Shown here piece by piece: positions 1-8,558 of a stretch of 64,000 nt of DNA; positions within the stretch are counted from its first letter, which is position 1; each line of letters starts with the position of its first letter. Source of the stretch: Actinobacteria bacterium OK074 (lineage in GTDB: Bacteria > Actinomycetota > Actinomycetes > Streptomycetales > Streptomycetaceae); assembly GCA_001298575.1 (NCBI GenBank), contig LJCV01000253.1:1-64000 (forward strand), in the 5' to 3' direction. The notes below the pieces were generated by a model. It was not told where the DNA came from and made no database searches. It worked only from the letters and a program-made list of their open reading frames with translations. A program made the position numbers and the translations under genes.

Positions 1-3
1 CTA

Positions 4-1188
4 GTGAGCTGGTCTTGAGTCGGTAGCTCGCCTCGTGAGTTGCTTCTCGTTTCAGATCTTGGTGGTCCGCTGCGGGGAGTGGCCGGGCTGCGCTGTGCTG
101 GGAGCGTGGGTGATCCCAGGCTGGAGCCGCTGGTGCTGTCCGAGGCCGAGCGGGTGGTGTTGGAGAACTGGGCCAGGCGCCGCACGACGGCGCAGGGCCT
201 GGCGAAGCGGGCGCGGATCGTGCTCGCGTGTGCCCGGGGGTGGAACAACACCGTGGTCGCCGCGCGATGTGACACCGATCGGGCGACGGTGCGCCGTTGG
301 CGGATGCGGTTCCTGCGCGACCGTCTGGAGGGCCTGTCCGACGATGCCCGTCCCGGAGTGGCGCGCACCATCACCGATGCCCAGGTGGAAGAGGTGGTGG
401 TGCGCACCCTCGAAGAGGTCCCCGCGGGTGGCACGCACTGGTCGAAGCGGGAGCTGGCCCGGCAGGTGGGGATCTCGCCCACCAGCGTGCACCGCATCTG
501 GCGGGCCTTCGGCCTCCAGCCCTGGCGGACCGAGGAGTTCAAGATCTCTCCGGATCCGCTGCTGACCGACAAGATCCGGGACGTGGTGGGCCTGTATCTG
601 GCGCCGCCGGCCCATGCGGTGGTCTTCTCGATGGACGAGAAACCGCAGATCCAGGCACTGGAGCGGACCGCGCCGGTGCTGCCGATGCTGCCCGGAGTGC
701 CCGAGCGCCGCAGCTTCGACTACGTACGGCACGGCACCATCGATCTGTTCGCCGCGCTGAACACGGCAAACGGGAAGGTGATCAGCCGCCTGTCCGCACA
801 GCACCGGGCCGTGGACTTCCGCGACTTCCTGACCGACATCGACCGCCAGACCGAGCCCGGCCTGGCGGTCCACGTCATCTGCGACAACCTCTCCGCCCAC
901 AAGGCACCGGTCGTGCACACGTGGCTGCTGGCACACCCCCGCTTCACCCTGCACTTCACCCCGACCTACTCGTCGTGGATCAACCAGGTCGAGCGGTGGT
1001 TCGCCGAACTGCAACGACGCTGCCTGGAACGCGGTGTCTTCTGCTCACTCGACGAGCTCAAGACCGCACTCGACGACTGGATCAAGGTCTGGAACGAGGC
1101 CGCCCGGCCCTTCAAGTGGACCAAGACCGCCGACCAGATCATCGACCGGATCTGCCACTACTGCGACAGGATCTCCGGACCAGCTCAC
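4..1188 (+). mobile_element. IS630-family insertion sequence
   Basis: The element is delimited by a perfect inverted repeat: bases 4-14 (GTGAGCTGGTC) match the reverse complement of 1178-1188. Both ends abut a TA dinucleotide (2-3 and 1189-1190), and the outermost visible bases are C (1) and G (1191). This gives C-TA-element-TA-G. IS630 elements duplicate a TA target, and the type element favours CTAG, so the arrangement fits a simple insertion into CTAG. Only one base of left flank is visible, so the left boundary cannot be confirmed. The element carries one intact transposase gene and may be active. Confidence 0.8.
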
Positions 1189-1191
1189 TAG
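106..1191 (+). CDS. IS630-family transposase
   Basis: DDE transposase that catalyses cut-and-paste movement of the surrounding element. The N-terminal part carries two helix-turn-helix-like segments (around residues 20-75 and 105-135). The catalytic core shows Asp in FSMDEK (about residue 177), Asp in ICDNLSAHK (about 260) and Glu in INQVERWF (about 296), the IS630/Tc1 acidic triad. The frame is open from a TTG at 40. GTG 106 is preferred because the protein then begins just before the conserved LVLSEAERVVLENW region, but no start has a well-spaced Shine-Dalgarno. The TAG stop is formed by the right-hand target TA plus the flanking G, so it lies outside the element proper. Confidence 0.85.
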   Translation: MGDPRLEPLVLSEAERVVLENWARRRTTAQGLAKRARIVLACARGWNNTVVAARCDTDRATVRRWRMRFLRDRLEGLSDDARPGVARTITDAQVEEVVVRTLEEVPAGGTHWSKRELARQVGISPTSVHRIWRAFGLQPWRTEEFKISPDPLLTDKIRDVVGLYLAPPAHAVVFSMDEKPQIQALERTAPVLPMLPGVPERRSFDYVRHGTIDLFAALNTANGKVISRLSAQHRAVDFRDFLTDIDRQTEPGLAVHVICDNLSAHKAPVVHTWLLAHPRFTLHFTPTYSSWINQVERWFAELQRRCLERGVFCSLDELKTALDDWIKVWNEAARPFKWTKTADQIIDRICHYCDRISGPAH

Positions 1192-1306
1192 CCGACTCGG
1201 GGTACGGCTGCCTCCGTGAGGGGGTGGTTCGGGTGGTTCGGTACCGTCGGGGGCGGTGTCTTGATCGTCCAGTACCAGCATCGTCGACTATCAGCGGAGC
1301 GCGACC

Positions 1307-2893
1307 GTGGATCAACTGGCCCTGCTTTTCGTGCTGTTGCTCGGGGCCGTGGTGAGTGTGCCGGTGGGGGAACGGCTGCGGCTGCCGGCGCCCGTGCTGA
1401 TGACGCTCCTCGGGATCGTGCTCGCCCTGCTCGACTTCGTGCCGAACGTCGACATTCCGCCCGAGCTGATCCTGCCCGCGCTGCTGCCGCCGCTGTTGTA
1501 CGCGTCGGTGCGGCGGACCTCCTGGCGACAGTTCGCCGCCAACAAGCGGCCGATCTTCCTGCTCGCCGTCGCGCTGGTGTTCGTCACCACCCTGAGCGTG
1601 GCCGCCGTCGCGAGTGCGATCGTGCCCGGGCTGCCGGTGGCCGCCGCCGTGGCGCTCGGCGCGTTGGTCGCACCGCCCGACCCGGTCGCCGCGACCGCCG
1701 TCGCCGGACAACTCGGGCTGCCCCGGCGCCTGGTGTCGATCCTGGAGGGCGAAGGGCTGTTCAACGACGTCACCGCGATCGTTCTGTACCACGTGGCGAT
1801 TGCCGCCGTCGTCAGCGGCAGTTTCGCGTGGTCGGACGCGTTGCTCGAACTCGCGCTGTCCGCCGTCGTCGCCGTGGCCGTCGGGCTCGCCCTCGGCTGG
1901 GCCGCGAACCGGCTCATGGACCTGCTCGGCGACGCCACCCTCCAGATCGGGCTGACGCTGCTGGTGCCTTTCGTGGCGTACGTCCTCGCCGAGGAGCTGC
2001 ACGGCTCCGGCGTGCTCGCCGTGCTCACCACCGCGCTCTTCCTCGCCGAGCACGCCGTGGACGCGGACGACGTCGCCACGCGGCTCGCCGGGCACGCGTT
2101 CTGGGACATCGTCGACACGCTCGTCACCGGCGTCGCCTTCGGGCTGATCGGGCTCGAACTGCACACCGCGGTCCACACCGCGTCCGGGCGCTGGGGCGAA
2201 CTGCTCGGCTGGGCGGGGGCCGTCGCGGGCGTCGTCGTACTCGTCCGGCTGGTGTGGCTGCTGCCCGCGGCCTGGCTGGCCAAGCGGCTGCACGCGAAAC
2301 GGGACTACGACGAGGACATCCCCATGGGGTGGCGCGAGACCGTGGTGATGTGGTGGGCGGGGATGCGGGGGGTCGCGTCGGTGGCGCTGGCGTTGGCGAT
2401 TCCGCTGACCACGGACGCCGGGGCGGCCTTTCCCGACCGGGACGAGATCGTGTTCATCGCGTTCGGGGTGATCATGACGACGCTGGTGCTCCAGGGGCTG
2501 ACACTGCCGTGGCTGGTGCGGCGGCTGGGGGTGCGGGCCGACACCGCCGTCGAGAGGGAGTTCGAGAAGGCGCTCGCCGTGCGGGCGGCGAAGGCCGCGC
2601 GGCGGCGGTTGCGGGAGATCGAGGAGGTCGAGGAACTTCCGGAGGAGTTGACCGAACGGTTGCTGCGGCGGGCGTTCGAGATCGGGCTGCGGATCAGTCC
2701 GGAGATGGGGGACGAGGAGCGGCGGGAGGCGCATGAGCAGCGGGTGGGGCGGTTGCGGGCGGTGCGGCGGATTCAGGGGGAGATGATGAGTGCGGCTCGG
2801 CATGAGGTGTTGGCTGCGCGGAGTGAGGCGGGGGCTGATCCGGAGATCGTGGATCGGGTGCTTCGGCATCTTGATGTGCGTAGTTTGCGATGA
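1307..2893 (+). CDS. Na+/H+ antiporter, CPA1 (NhaP-like) family
   Basis: Predicted inner-membrane cation/proton antiporter of 528 residues. Residues 1-410 contain about twelve hydrophobic segments. The motifs LVAPPDPVAATAVAG (about 120) and ILEGEGLFNDVTAIVLY (about 145-160) are CPA1 hallmarks, with the acidic ND pair expected to bind the ion. The last 120 residues are charged and cytoplasmic, with an Arg/Glu-rich helix. The GTG start is preceded by GGAG at a suitable distance. Codons in the last ~250 bases shift toward G or T at third positions and C-ending codons become rare, unlike the first half. It stands alone, with short gaps to the insertion sequence and the SDR gene. The transported ion (Na+, K+ or Ca2+) cannot be read from sequence. 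Confidence 0.85.
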   Translation: MDQLALLFVLLLGAVVSVPVGERLRLPAPVLMTLLGIVLALLDFVPNVDIPPELILPALLPPLLYASVRRTSWRQFAANKRPIFLLAVALVFVTTLSVAAVASAIVPGLPVAAAVALGALVAPPDPVAATAVAGQLGLPRRLVSILEGEGLFNDVTAIVLYHVAIAAVVSGSFAWSDALLELALSAVVAVAVGLALGWAANRLMDLLGDATLQIGLTLLVPFVAYVLAEELHGSGVLAVLTTALFLAEHAVDADDVATRLAGHAFWDIVDTLVTGVAFGLIGLELHTAVHTASGRWGELLGWAGAVAGVVVLVRLVWLLPAAWLAKRLHAKRDYDEDIPMGWRETVVMWWAGMRGVASVALALAIPLTTDAGAAFPDRDEIVFIAFGVIMTTLVLQGLTLPWLVRRLGVRADTAVEREFEKALAVRAAKAARRRLREIEEVEELPEELTERLLRRAFEIGLRISPEMGDEERREAHEQRVGRLRAVRRIQGEMMSAARHEVLAARSEAGADPEIVDRVLRHLDVRSLR

Positions 2894-3101
2894 CAGGTGG
2901 TTGCCCGCCCGCGCGCCGCCCGATCGGGGGGGCAGTGGGACTTTCTTGTGGGGGCTTGGCGACGTTGGCGGCTGTCTGTGGTGGTGGGGTGTGGAGGAGT
3001 GCCTCCTCTCGGCTGCTTCTGCTGCTTCTGGTGTGCCAACAACTCGTGCCAGGTGTGTGAAGCGGGCGGCTTGGGGGCTTGGGGTTCCTAGAGTTCGGAT
3101 C

Positions 3102-3842
3102 ATGGTTCGGAACATTGTGATCAGTGGTGGCGGTACCGGGATTGGGCTTGCTGCGGCCCACGTATTTGCTGCCGACGGGGATCGGGTGCTGTTGCTCGGG
3201 CGGCGGAGTGAGGTGTTGGAGAAGGCCGGGGTGCCGGGGGCGCTCACCTACGCCGTCGATCTGAGTGATCCGGACGGCGTGCGTGGGGTCACCGCGTTCG
3301 TCGCGCGGGAGTTCGGGACCGTGGACGTGCTCGTCAACAACGCCGGTGGGGCCGGGCATCTTGAGCCCGGGGCGGGGGCCGAGGATCCCCTCGATGCCGT
3401 CGCGCACGACTGGACCGTCAACTTCCGCAGCAACCTGCTGACCGCCGCCCTGCTCACCGAGGCGTTGCGGGAGCGGCTCTCCTCGCCCGGTGGGCGGGTG
3501 CTGTTCGTCAGTTCCATCGCCGCTTACCGGGGGTCGGGGAGCGGGGCGTACGGTGCCGCCAAGGCGGGGCTGCATCCGTACGCGTACGACCTGGCGCGGG
3601 AGTTGGGGCCGCGGGGCATCACCGCGAACGTCGTCGCGCCGGGGTACATCGAGGACACCGGGTTCTTCGGCGATGCCATCGAGGGGAGCCGGCGCGAGCG
3701 GCTGATCGCCGAGACCGCCGACAAGCGGGCCGGTACCCCCGCGGACGTCGCCGCGACCCTGCACTGGCTGGCCTCTTCGGGGGCCGGGCATGTCACCGCG
3801 CAGGTGGTTCAGGTCAACGGGGGTGCGGAGCGCGGGCGTTGA
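3102..3842 (+). CDS. SDR-family oxidoreductase
   Basis: Short-chain dehydrogenase/reductase of 246 residues, a usual length for the classical subfamily. The N-terminal ISGGGTGIGLAAA is the TGxxxGxG cofactor loop in variant form. LVNNAGG is the NNAG motif near residue 80. The catalytic Ser is in FVSSIAAYRG, followed by Tyr and Lys in SGAYGAAKAG (YxxxK). C-terminal VVAPGYIEDTGFF and VQVNGG also fit the family. The substrate is unknown. The ATG at 3102 gives the normal N-terminus directly before the first beta strand; the open frame runs further upstream but has no SDR sequence there. It converges with the MscS gene, 21 bp away. Confidence 0.88.
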   Translation: MVRNIVISGGGTGIGLAAAHVFAADGDRVLLLGRRSEVLEKAGVPGALTYAVDLSDPDGVRGVTAFVAREFGTVDVLVNNAGGAGHLEPGAGAEDPLDAVAHDWTVNFRSNLLTAALLTEALRERLSSPGGRVLFVSSIAAYRGSGSGAYGAAKAGLHPYAYDLARELGPRGITANVVAPGYIEDTGFFGDAIEGSRRERLIAETADKRAGTPADVAATLHWLASSGAGHVTAQVVQVNGGAERGR

Positions 3843-3863
3843 GCCCCGGGGGTGGCACCGTCG

Positions 3864-5054
3864 TCAGCCGGTGGGCGGGCGGTCGTGCACCCGGTGGGCC
3901 GCCGCGTCCTCGCCCGAGTCCGAGCCGGAACCCGTGGGGGACTGCCGCTCGTGGCCGTCGGGGCGTCCGTCCCCGGGCGTCCGGCCGCCCACCGGGGACG
4001 ACGTGCGGCCCACCCAGTGCGGCGGCAGTACCGCGTCCGCCGTGTTGACGCGGGGGAGCGCGTACGGGTGCTCCTCGGTCAGCCAGCGGAGCATCTGCTC
4101 GCGTACGGTGACCCGCACCCGCCAGATGTCGTCCGAGTCCTTCGCCGTCACCAGGGCCCGTACCTCCATGCTGTTGGGGGTCGCGTCGGTGACGTCCAGG
4201 CCGTGGTGCCGGCCGTCCCACTCCGGGCACGCGCGCAGGATGTCGCGCAGCTTCTCGCGCATGGCCTCCATGGGCGCCGAGTGGTCGACCTGGAAGTAGA
4301 CGATGCCGGTCATCTGGGCGCCGCCGCGCGACCAGTTCTCGAACGGCTTCGAGGTGAAGTACGACACCGGCATGGTGATCCGGCGTTCGTCCCAGGTCCG
4401 CACGGCCAGGAACGTCAGCGTGATCTCCTCGACCGTGCCCCACTCGCCGTCCACCACGACCGTGTCGCCGATCCGCACCATGTCGCCGAACGCGATCTGG
4501 AGTCCGGCGAACAGGTTGCTCAGCGTGGACTGCGCGGCGACACCGGCGACGATGCCCAGGATCCCGGCCGAGGCGAGCAGCGAGGCCCCGGCCGCCCGCA
4601 TCGCGGGAAACGTGAGCAGCATCGCCGCGCTCGCCACCACGCCGACGACCGCCGCCACCACCCGCGTGATCAGCGTCACCTGGGTCCGCACCCGCCGTAC
4701 CCGGGCGGCATCCCGGTGGGCGCGCGCGAAACGGCTGTACGACGTCTCGACGACCGCCGCCGCGATCCGGACGATCAGCCAGGCGGCGGCCCCGATCAGC
4801 ACCAGGGTCAGGGCCCGCCCGACGCCGACCCGGTGGTCCTCCAGCAGCTTCGCCTGGTCGTACGAGCCGCGCAGCAGGGCCGCGCAGAGGACGAGCTGGT
4901 AGGGGATGCGGCCGCGGCGCAGCAGCTCCCACAGCGGGGTCTCGCCGTGCCGCGCGTCCGCCTTGCGCAGCAGGAGGTCCGTGACCCACCCGAGCAGCAG
5001 CGTGAGCACGACCGAGCCGCCTACGACGACCAGGGGGCGCAGTACGTTCTCCAT
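3864..5054 (-). CDS. MscS-family mechanosensitive ion channel
   Basis: Small-conductance mechanosensitive channel-like protein, 396 residues, expected to release solutes on hypo-osmotic shock. It starts with an N-terminal hydrophobic helix (MENVLRPLVVVGGSVVLTLL). Further membrane segments near residues 65-150 lead to the pore-lining helix, SILGIVAGVAAQSTLSNLFAG. The typical beta domain follows (GDMVRIGDTVVVDGEWGTVEEI, then ITMPVSYFTSKPFENWSR). The last 60 residues are a Pro/Gly-rich polar tail. ATG 5054 places the start right before the first helix. Longer upstream reading lacks membrane-channel sequence. Confidence 0.88.
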   Translation of the reverse strand: MENVLRPLVVVGGSVVLTLLLGWVTDLLLRKADARHGETPLWELLRRGRIPYQLVLCAALLRGSYDQAKLLEDHRVGVGRALTLVLIGAAAWLIVRIAAAVVETSYSRFARAHRDAARVRRVRTQVTLITRVVAAVVGVVASAAMLLTFPAMRAAGASLLASAGILGIVAGVAAQSTLSNLFAGLQIAFGDMVRIGDTVVVDGEWGTVEEITLTFLAVRTWDERRITMPVSYFTSKPFENWSRGGAQMTGIVYFQVDHSAPMEAMREKLRDILRACPEWDGRHHGLDVTDATPNSMEVRALVTAKDSDDIWRVRVTVREQMLRWLTEEHPYALPRVNTADAVLPPHWVGRTSSPVGGRTPGDGRPDGHERQSPTGSGSDSGEDAAAHRVHDRPPTG

Positions 5055-5130
5055 GCCTGAGAACGTAACCGGCTCGGCGCGACATGAACATGTGGGTCCG
5101 GTCAGGTACCGGTAACGGTTCAGGGGAGCG

Positions 5131-5153
5131 TTGTCAGTGGTGGCTGGCACCAT
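5131..5153 (+). promoter_or_regulatory. Candidate RecA-independent DNA-damage promoter (partial match)
   Basis: TTGTCAGTG (5131-5139), eight bases, then CACCAT (5148-5153). This matches the tTGTCRgtg-N8-TAnnnT consensus of the PafBC-dependent promoter class except that the -10 begins with C. The ATG of the next gene lies six bases after the hexamer, so a leaderless transcript is likely. The assignment is by motif only. Confidence 0.45.
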
Positions 5154-5159
5154 GGGCTC

Positions 5160-5729
5160 ATGAACGTGATGCTCTTCCATTCGACCTACGGCCCGCGCCC
5201 CGCCGTCCGCGCCGCCGCCGACCGGCTGCGCGCCGCCGGGCACGAGGTGTGGACGCCCGACCTGTTCGAGGGCCGCACCTTCGAGACCGTCGAGGAAGGC
5301 ATGGCCGCGCAGGACGCGATAGGCAAGGAAGAGCTGCTCAAGCGGGCCGTGCTGGCCGCCGCGCCCTACTCGGAGCGGGGGCTGGTCTACGCCGGGTTCT
5401 CGCTCGGCGCGGCGCTGGCCCAGACCCTCGCGCTCGGCGACGAGAAGGCGAAGGGGTTGCTGTTGCTGCACGGCACGTCCGACATAGCCGATACGGCGTC
5501 GGTGGACGAACTGCCGGTCCAGCTGCACGTGGCGGAGCCCGACCCCTTCGAGCCCGACGACTGGCTGAGCGCCTGGTACCTGCGGATGGGCAAGGTGGGG
5601 GCCGACGTGGAGGTCCACCGGTACCCCGGAGCGGGCCACCTCTACACCGACCCCGACCTGCCGGACTACGACGAGGAAGCGGCCGAGGCCACCTGGCGGG
5701 TGGCGCTCGGCTTCCTCGACAGCCTGTAG
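5160..5729 (+). CDS. Dienelactone hydrolase family protein
   Basis: Alpha/beta hydrolase of 189 residues in the dienelactone hydrolase family. The N-terminal MLFHSTYGPRPAVRAAADRLRAAGHEVWTPDLFEG is the first strand-helix unit. The nucleophile elbow is GFSLGAALA, with Ser where dienelactone hydrolases proper have Cys. A late Asp (AEPDPFEPDDW) and His (YPGAGHLYTDPDLPDYD) complete a plausible triad. The YPGAxHxFxxP-like segment is diagnostic. The protein is shorter than the usual 230 residues because it begins directly at the first strand. The start is supported by the promoter-like element ending six bases upstream. Its natural substrate is unknown. Confidence 0.8.
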   Translation: MNVMLFHSTYGPRPAVRAAADRLRAAGHEVWTPDLFEGRTFETVEEGMAAQDAIGKEELLKRAVLAAAPYSERGLVYAGFSLGAALAQTLALGDEKAKGLLLLHGTSDIADTASVDELPVQLHVAEPDPFEPDDWLSAWYLRMGKVGADVEVHRYPGAGHLYTDPDLPDYDEEAAEATWRVALGFLDSL

Positions 5730-5754
5730 GCCGACAGGCCGTGAGCTGCTGTTC

Positions 5755-7467
5755 CTACACCGGGTCGTACGTCCGCTCCACCTTCTGTGTGCCGCTGCGG
5801 GTGCGGTACGAACGCTCCCAGGCGGAGGTCGCGTTCGGGTCCGTGCGGTCGGAGAGGGTGTAGTAGTCCATCTGCGCGCGGTCGGCCGTGATGTCCAGGA
5901 CGCCGTAGCCGTGGCGGTCGGTGTCGACCCAGTGGACGTGGCGGTTGGCGACCTGGATCACCGGTGCGGCCAGCGCGGTCATGGTGCCCTCGGGGACCTT
6001 GGCGATGTCGTCGAGGTTGTCGGAGGTGATCGAGGTGACCACGAACTCCGTGGCCGCCGAGGCCGACAGCGGGTACGTCCCGGCGTCGTACGGCACGTCG
6101 TTGGCCCACGCCATGTGGATGTCGCCGGTCAGGAACACGGTGTTCTTGATGGCGTTGTCCCGCAGATGGGCCAGGAGTTCGCGGCGGTCGTCGGTGTAGC
6201 CGTCCCACTGGTCGGTGTTGAGACCGAGGCCGTCCTGCGGCAGACCGAGCAGCTTCGCCAGCGGCTTGAAGACGTCCGCGGCGAGCGAACCGATGACGAA
6301 GGGGGCGATCATCACCGAGTTGCCGACCAGCCGCCAGCTGGTGTCGGACGCCTTCAACCCGGCCTTGAGCCAGTCGAGTTGGGCGCGGCCCGTGATCGTA
6401 CGGTCCGGGTCGTCGACCGTGCCGCTGCCGGTGGTGGCCTGCTGCGAGCGGAAGGAACGGAGGTCGAGCAGGGAGAGGTCGGCGAGCTTGCCGAAGCGCA
6501 GCCGGCGGTAGGTGGTGCCCGCGATTGCCGGGCGGACCGGCATCCACTCGAAGTACGCCTGCTTGGCCGCCGCCTGGCGGTCCGTCCAGGTGCCCTCGGC
6601 GCCCTCGGTGTGGTTGACCGCGCCGCCCGACCAGGCGTTGTCGGCGAACTCGTGGTCGTCCCAGATGGCGACGACCGGGGCCTTGGCGTGCAGGGCCTGG
6701 AGGTCGGGGTCGGTCTTGTACCTGCCGTGCCGGGTTCGGTAGTCGGCGAGCGTGATGATCTCGTTCAGCGGGGCGTGCGGGCGCACCACGGTGCCCCGGG
6801 CGGCGTACTCGCCGCTCTGGTACTCGTAGATGTAGTCGCCCAGGTGCAGCCAGGCGTCCAGGTCGGAGCGGGCGGCGAGGTGGCGGTAGGAGGCGAAGTA
6901 GCCGCCCTCCCAGTTGGCGCAGGAGACCACGCCGAAGCGCAGGCCGGTCACGGCGGCGTCGGCGGCCGGGGCGGTGCGGGTGCGGGCGACGGGGGAGTCG
7001 GTGCCGCCGGCCGAGAAGCGGAAGTAGTAGTCGGCGGCCGGGGCCAGACCGCGCACGTCCGCCTTGACGGTGTGGTCGGAGGCGGCGGTCGCGGTGACGG
7101 AACCCTTGGCGACGACGTCCGTGAACGCCTTGTCCCGCGCGATGCTCCAGCTCACCTTGGTGTCCGGGCCGAGTCCCGAACCGGGCACCGCCTCGGCCGT
7201 CGGTGTCACCCGGGTCCACAGCAGCACGCCGTCGGGCAGCGGGTCGCCGGAGGCCACGCCGTGCAGGAAGGCCGGGGCGTCGGCGGCGCGCGCCGGGAGG
7301 GCGGCGAGCAGCGGGGCGGCCAGCGCCGCGGTGGCGGCGGCGGCCTTGACGACCGTACGGCGGGCCGGGGTCAGGCGGGCGGCGGGCGAGAACCGGTTCG
7401 CCACGGGCGAAGTCTCTTGGGACGCGGGGGTGTTGGGGCGGTCGGATGAGCTGTCTCGACTGGTCAC
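5755..7467 (-). CDS. phoD: Secreted alkaline phosphatase / phosphodiesterase, PhoD type
   Basis: Exported phosphatase of 570 residues that releases phosphate from extracellular esters. The N-terminus has a Tat-type signal: RRTVVKAAAATAALAAPLLAALPARA, ending in ARAADA. The N-terminal beta domain is followed by the catalytic domain. Its metal-site motifs are FGVVSCANW (Cys ligand), HLGDYIYEY, AIWDDHEFADN, FLTGDIHMAW and, near the C-terminus, HVHWVDTDRHGYGVLD. This set defines the PhoD family, which uses Ca2+/Fe3+. GTG 7467 is the chosen start, giving a 40-residue n-region before the twin arginine. A 17-bp hairpin sits only 27 bp upstream. Orthology to the PhoP-regulated phoD of S. coelicolor is likely from gene context and memory. 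Confidence 0.9.
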   Translation of the reverse strand: MTSRDSSSDRPNTPASQETSPVANRFSPAARLTPARRTVVKAAAATAALAAPLLAALPARAADAPAFLHGVASGDPLPDGVLLWTRVTPTAEAVPGSGLGPDTKVSWSIARDKAFTDVVAKGSVTATAASDHTVKADVRGLAPAADYYFRFSAGGTDSPVARTRTAPAADAAVTGLRFGVVSCANWEGGYFASYRHLAARSDLDAWLHLGDYIYEYQSGEYAARGTVVRPHAPLNEIITLADYRTRHGRYKTDPDLQALHAKAPVVAIWDDHEFADNAWSGGAVNHTEGAEGTWTDRQAAAKQAYFEWMPVRPAIAGTTYRRLRFGKLADLSLLDLRSFRSQQATTGSGTVDDPDRTITGRAQLDWLKAGLKASDTSWRLVGNSVMIAPFVIGSLAADVFKPLAKLLGLPQDGLGLNTDQWDGYTDDRRELLAHLRDNAIKNTVFLTGDIHMAWANDVPYDAGTYPLSASAATEFVVTSITSDNLDDIAKVPEGTMTALAAPVIQVANRHVHWVDTDRHGYGVLDITADRAQMDYYTLSDRTDPNATSAWERSYRTRSGTQKVERTYDPV

Positions 7468-7493
7468 GACCGCATAGGTTACTGATCGGTATG

Positions 7494-7535
7494 ACGAAGA
7501 GCGGGCGAACACGTAAAAGTTCGCCCGCTCTTCGT
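7494..7535 (-). terminator. 17-bp perfect hairpin, terminator of the DsbA-like gene
   Basis: Bases 7494-7510 are the exact reverse complement of 7519-7535, with an 8-base loop (7511-7518, ACGTAAAA). It lies 86 bp after the DsbA-like gene's stop and immediately before phoD on the same strand. It should terminate the upstream transcript and leaves very little room for a phoD promoter. Confidence 0.75.
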
Positions 7536-7621
7536 CTGCTGGTCTGCTCGGCGTCCGGCGGTCCGCCGTAGTCCGCCTCAGCCCGCCGCCGGGGTGCCCG
7601 ACCGGCCTTTCGGCGGAGCCG

Positions 7622-8434
7622 TTATCCCTTGAGCGCCGCCGTGATCGCCGTGTTGAAGTCGGCCACCGTCATCGGCGCGTTCGTGCCGTCCGAGCCGGTC
7701 AGCGTCTTGCCGTCCATCTTCAGCGTCGGCGTGCCGGTGACCCCGCTCTTGTCGAACACGGCGGACATGTCCAGCGCCCACTTGTCGTAGGTGCCGGCCT
7801 TGACGGCCTTCTGGAACGCCTTGTTGTCCTTCAGGGCGGGAACGGTGTTCGCGACCTTGATCAGGTACGCGTCGTCCTTGAAGGTGTCCTTGGTCTCGTC
7901 CGGGTGCCACTTCGTCGAGTACAGCGCGGTCTTGTAGTCGAGGAACGCCTCGGTGCTCACGTTCAGCGCGGCGCCCATCGCGCTCAGCGCGTTCTTGGAG
8001 CCCTCGCCGTTGGTGTTGGAGTCGATGAACGTGGCACCGATGTACTGGATCTTGAACTTGCCGTCGTCGACGTCCTTGTGGACGGTCGTGCCGACGGTCT
8101 GCTCGAACTGGGCGCAGATCGGGCAGCGCGGGTCCTCGTACATCTGGAGCGTCTTCTTGGCGCTGGCGTCGCCGATGACGACCGTCGTGCCGTTCGTGCC
8201 GGAGGTGTGGGCCGGCTTGACGAGCTTGTCGTCCTTCGCCGCCTCCCAGTAGCCGGGCTTGCTGTTCTGCACGACCGCGTACCCGACGCCGCCGGCTATC
8301 GCGAGCACGGCGACGATCGAACCGGCGACGATGACCTGCCGCTTGACCTTGTCGCGCTTCGCCTGGCGCTCGCGTTCGGCGCGCAGTCGCTCGCGGGCCG
8401 CCGACTTCGCCTGGGTGCTGTTCCGCTTGCTCAT
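7622..8434 (-). CDS. Membrane-anchored DsbA-like thiol-disulfide oxidoreductase
   Basis: Predicted extracytoplasmic disulfide oxidoreductase, 270 residues. The first 32 residues are strongly basic, followed by one transmembrane helix (VIVAGSIVAVLAIAGGVGYAVV). The outside domain carries the active-site motif CPIC (Cys104, Cys107) in MYEDPRCPICAQFEQ and the cis-Pro region GVTGTPTLKMDG, as in the DsbA/DsbG thioredoxin_4 family. A good SD (GGAGAG) precedes ATG 8434. A second protein of the same layout lies at 40185-40961. The 226-residue membrane protein upstream on the same strand may be a partner, but it has no recognisable redox motif. Confidence 0.85.
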   Translation of the reverse strand: MSKRNSTQAKSAARERLRAERERQAKRDKVKRQVIVAGSIVAVLAIAGGVGYAVVQNSKPGYWEAAKDDKLVKPAHTSGTNGTTVVIGDASAKKTLQMYEDPRCPICAQFEQTVGTTVHKDVDDGKFKIQYIGATFIDSNTNGEGSKNALSAMGAALNVSTEAFLDYKTALYSTKWHPDETKDTFKDDAYLIKVANTVPALKDNKAFQKAVKAGTYDKWALDMSAVFDKSGVTGTPTLKMDGKTLTGSDGTNAPMTVADFNTAITAALKG

Positions 8435-8558
8435 GGTGATGCTCTCCGTGGGACGCGCGTACGGACGTGTCGTACGCGGGAGGTGTGTGGGGAGTTGGCG
8501 CAGCGCTCGGGCTGCTCGGGCGGCCGGACTCGGGCGTGGGGCCCGTAGGACCTCGGAG

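Noticed and set aside
2790..3101. N-terminal extension of the SDR gene
   Set aside because: The open frame continues upstream, but the sequence is non-SDR, overlaps the antiporter gene and is G/T-rich spacer. The family N-terminus fits ATG 3102.
7494..7535. PHO box in front of phoD
   Set aside because: GTTCGCCCGCT resembles one PHO unit, but the second 11-mer does not match and the sequence is already explained by the hairpin. It is kept only as a side remark.
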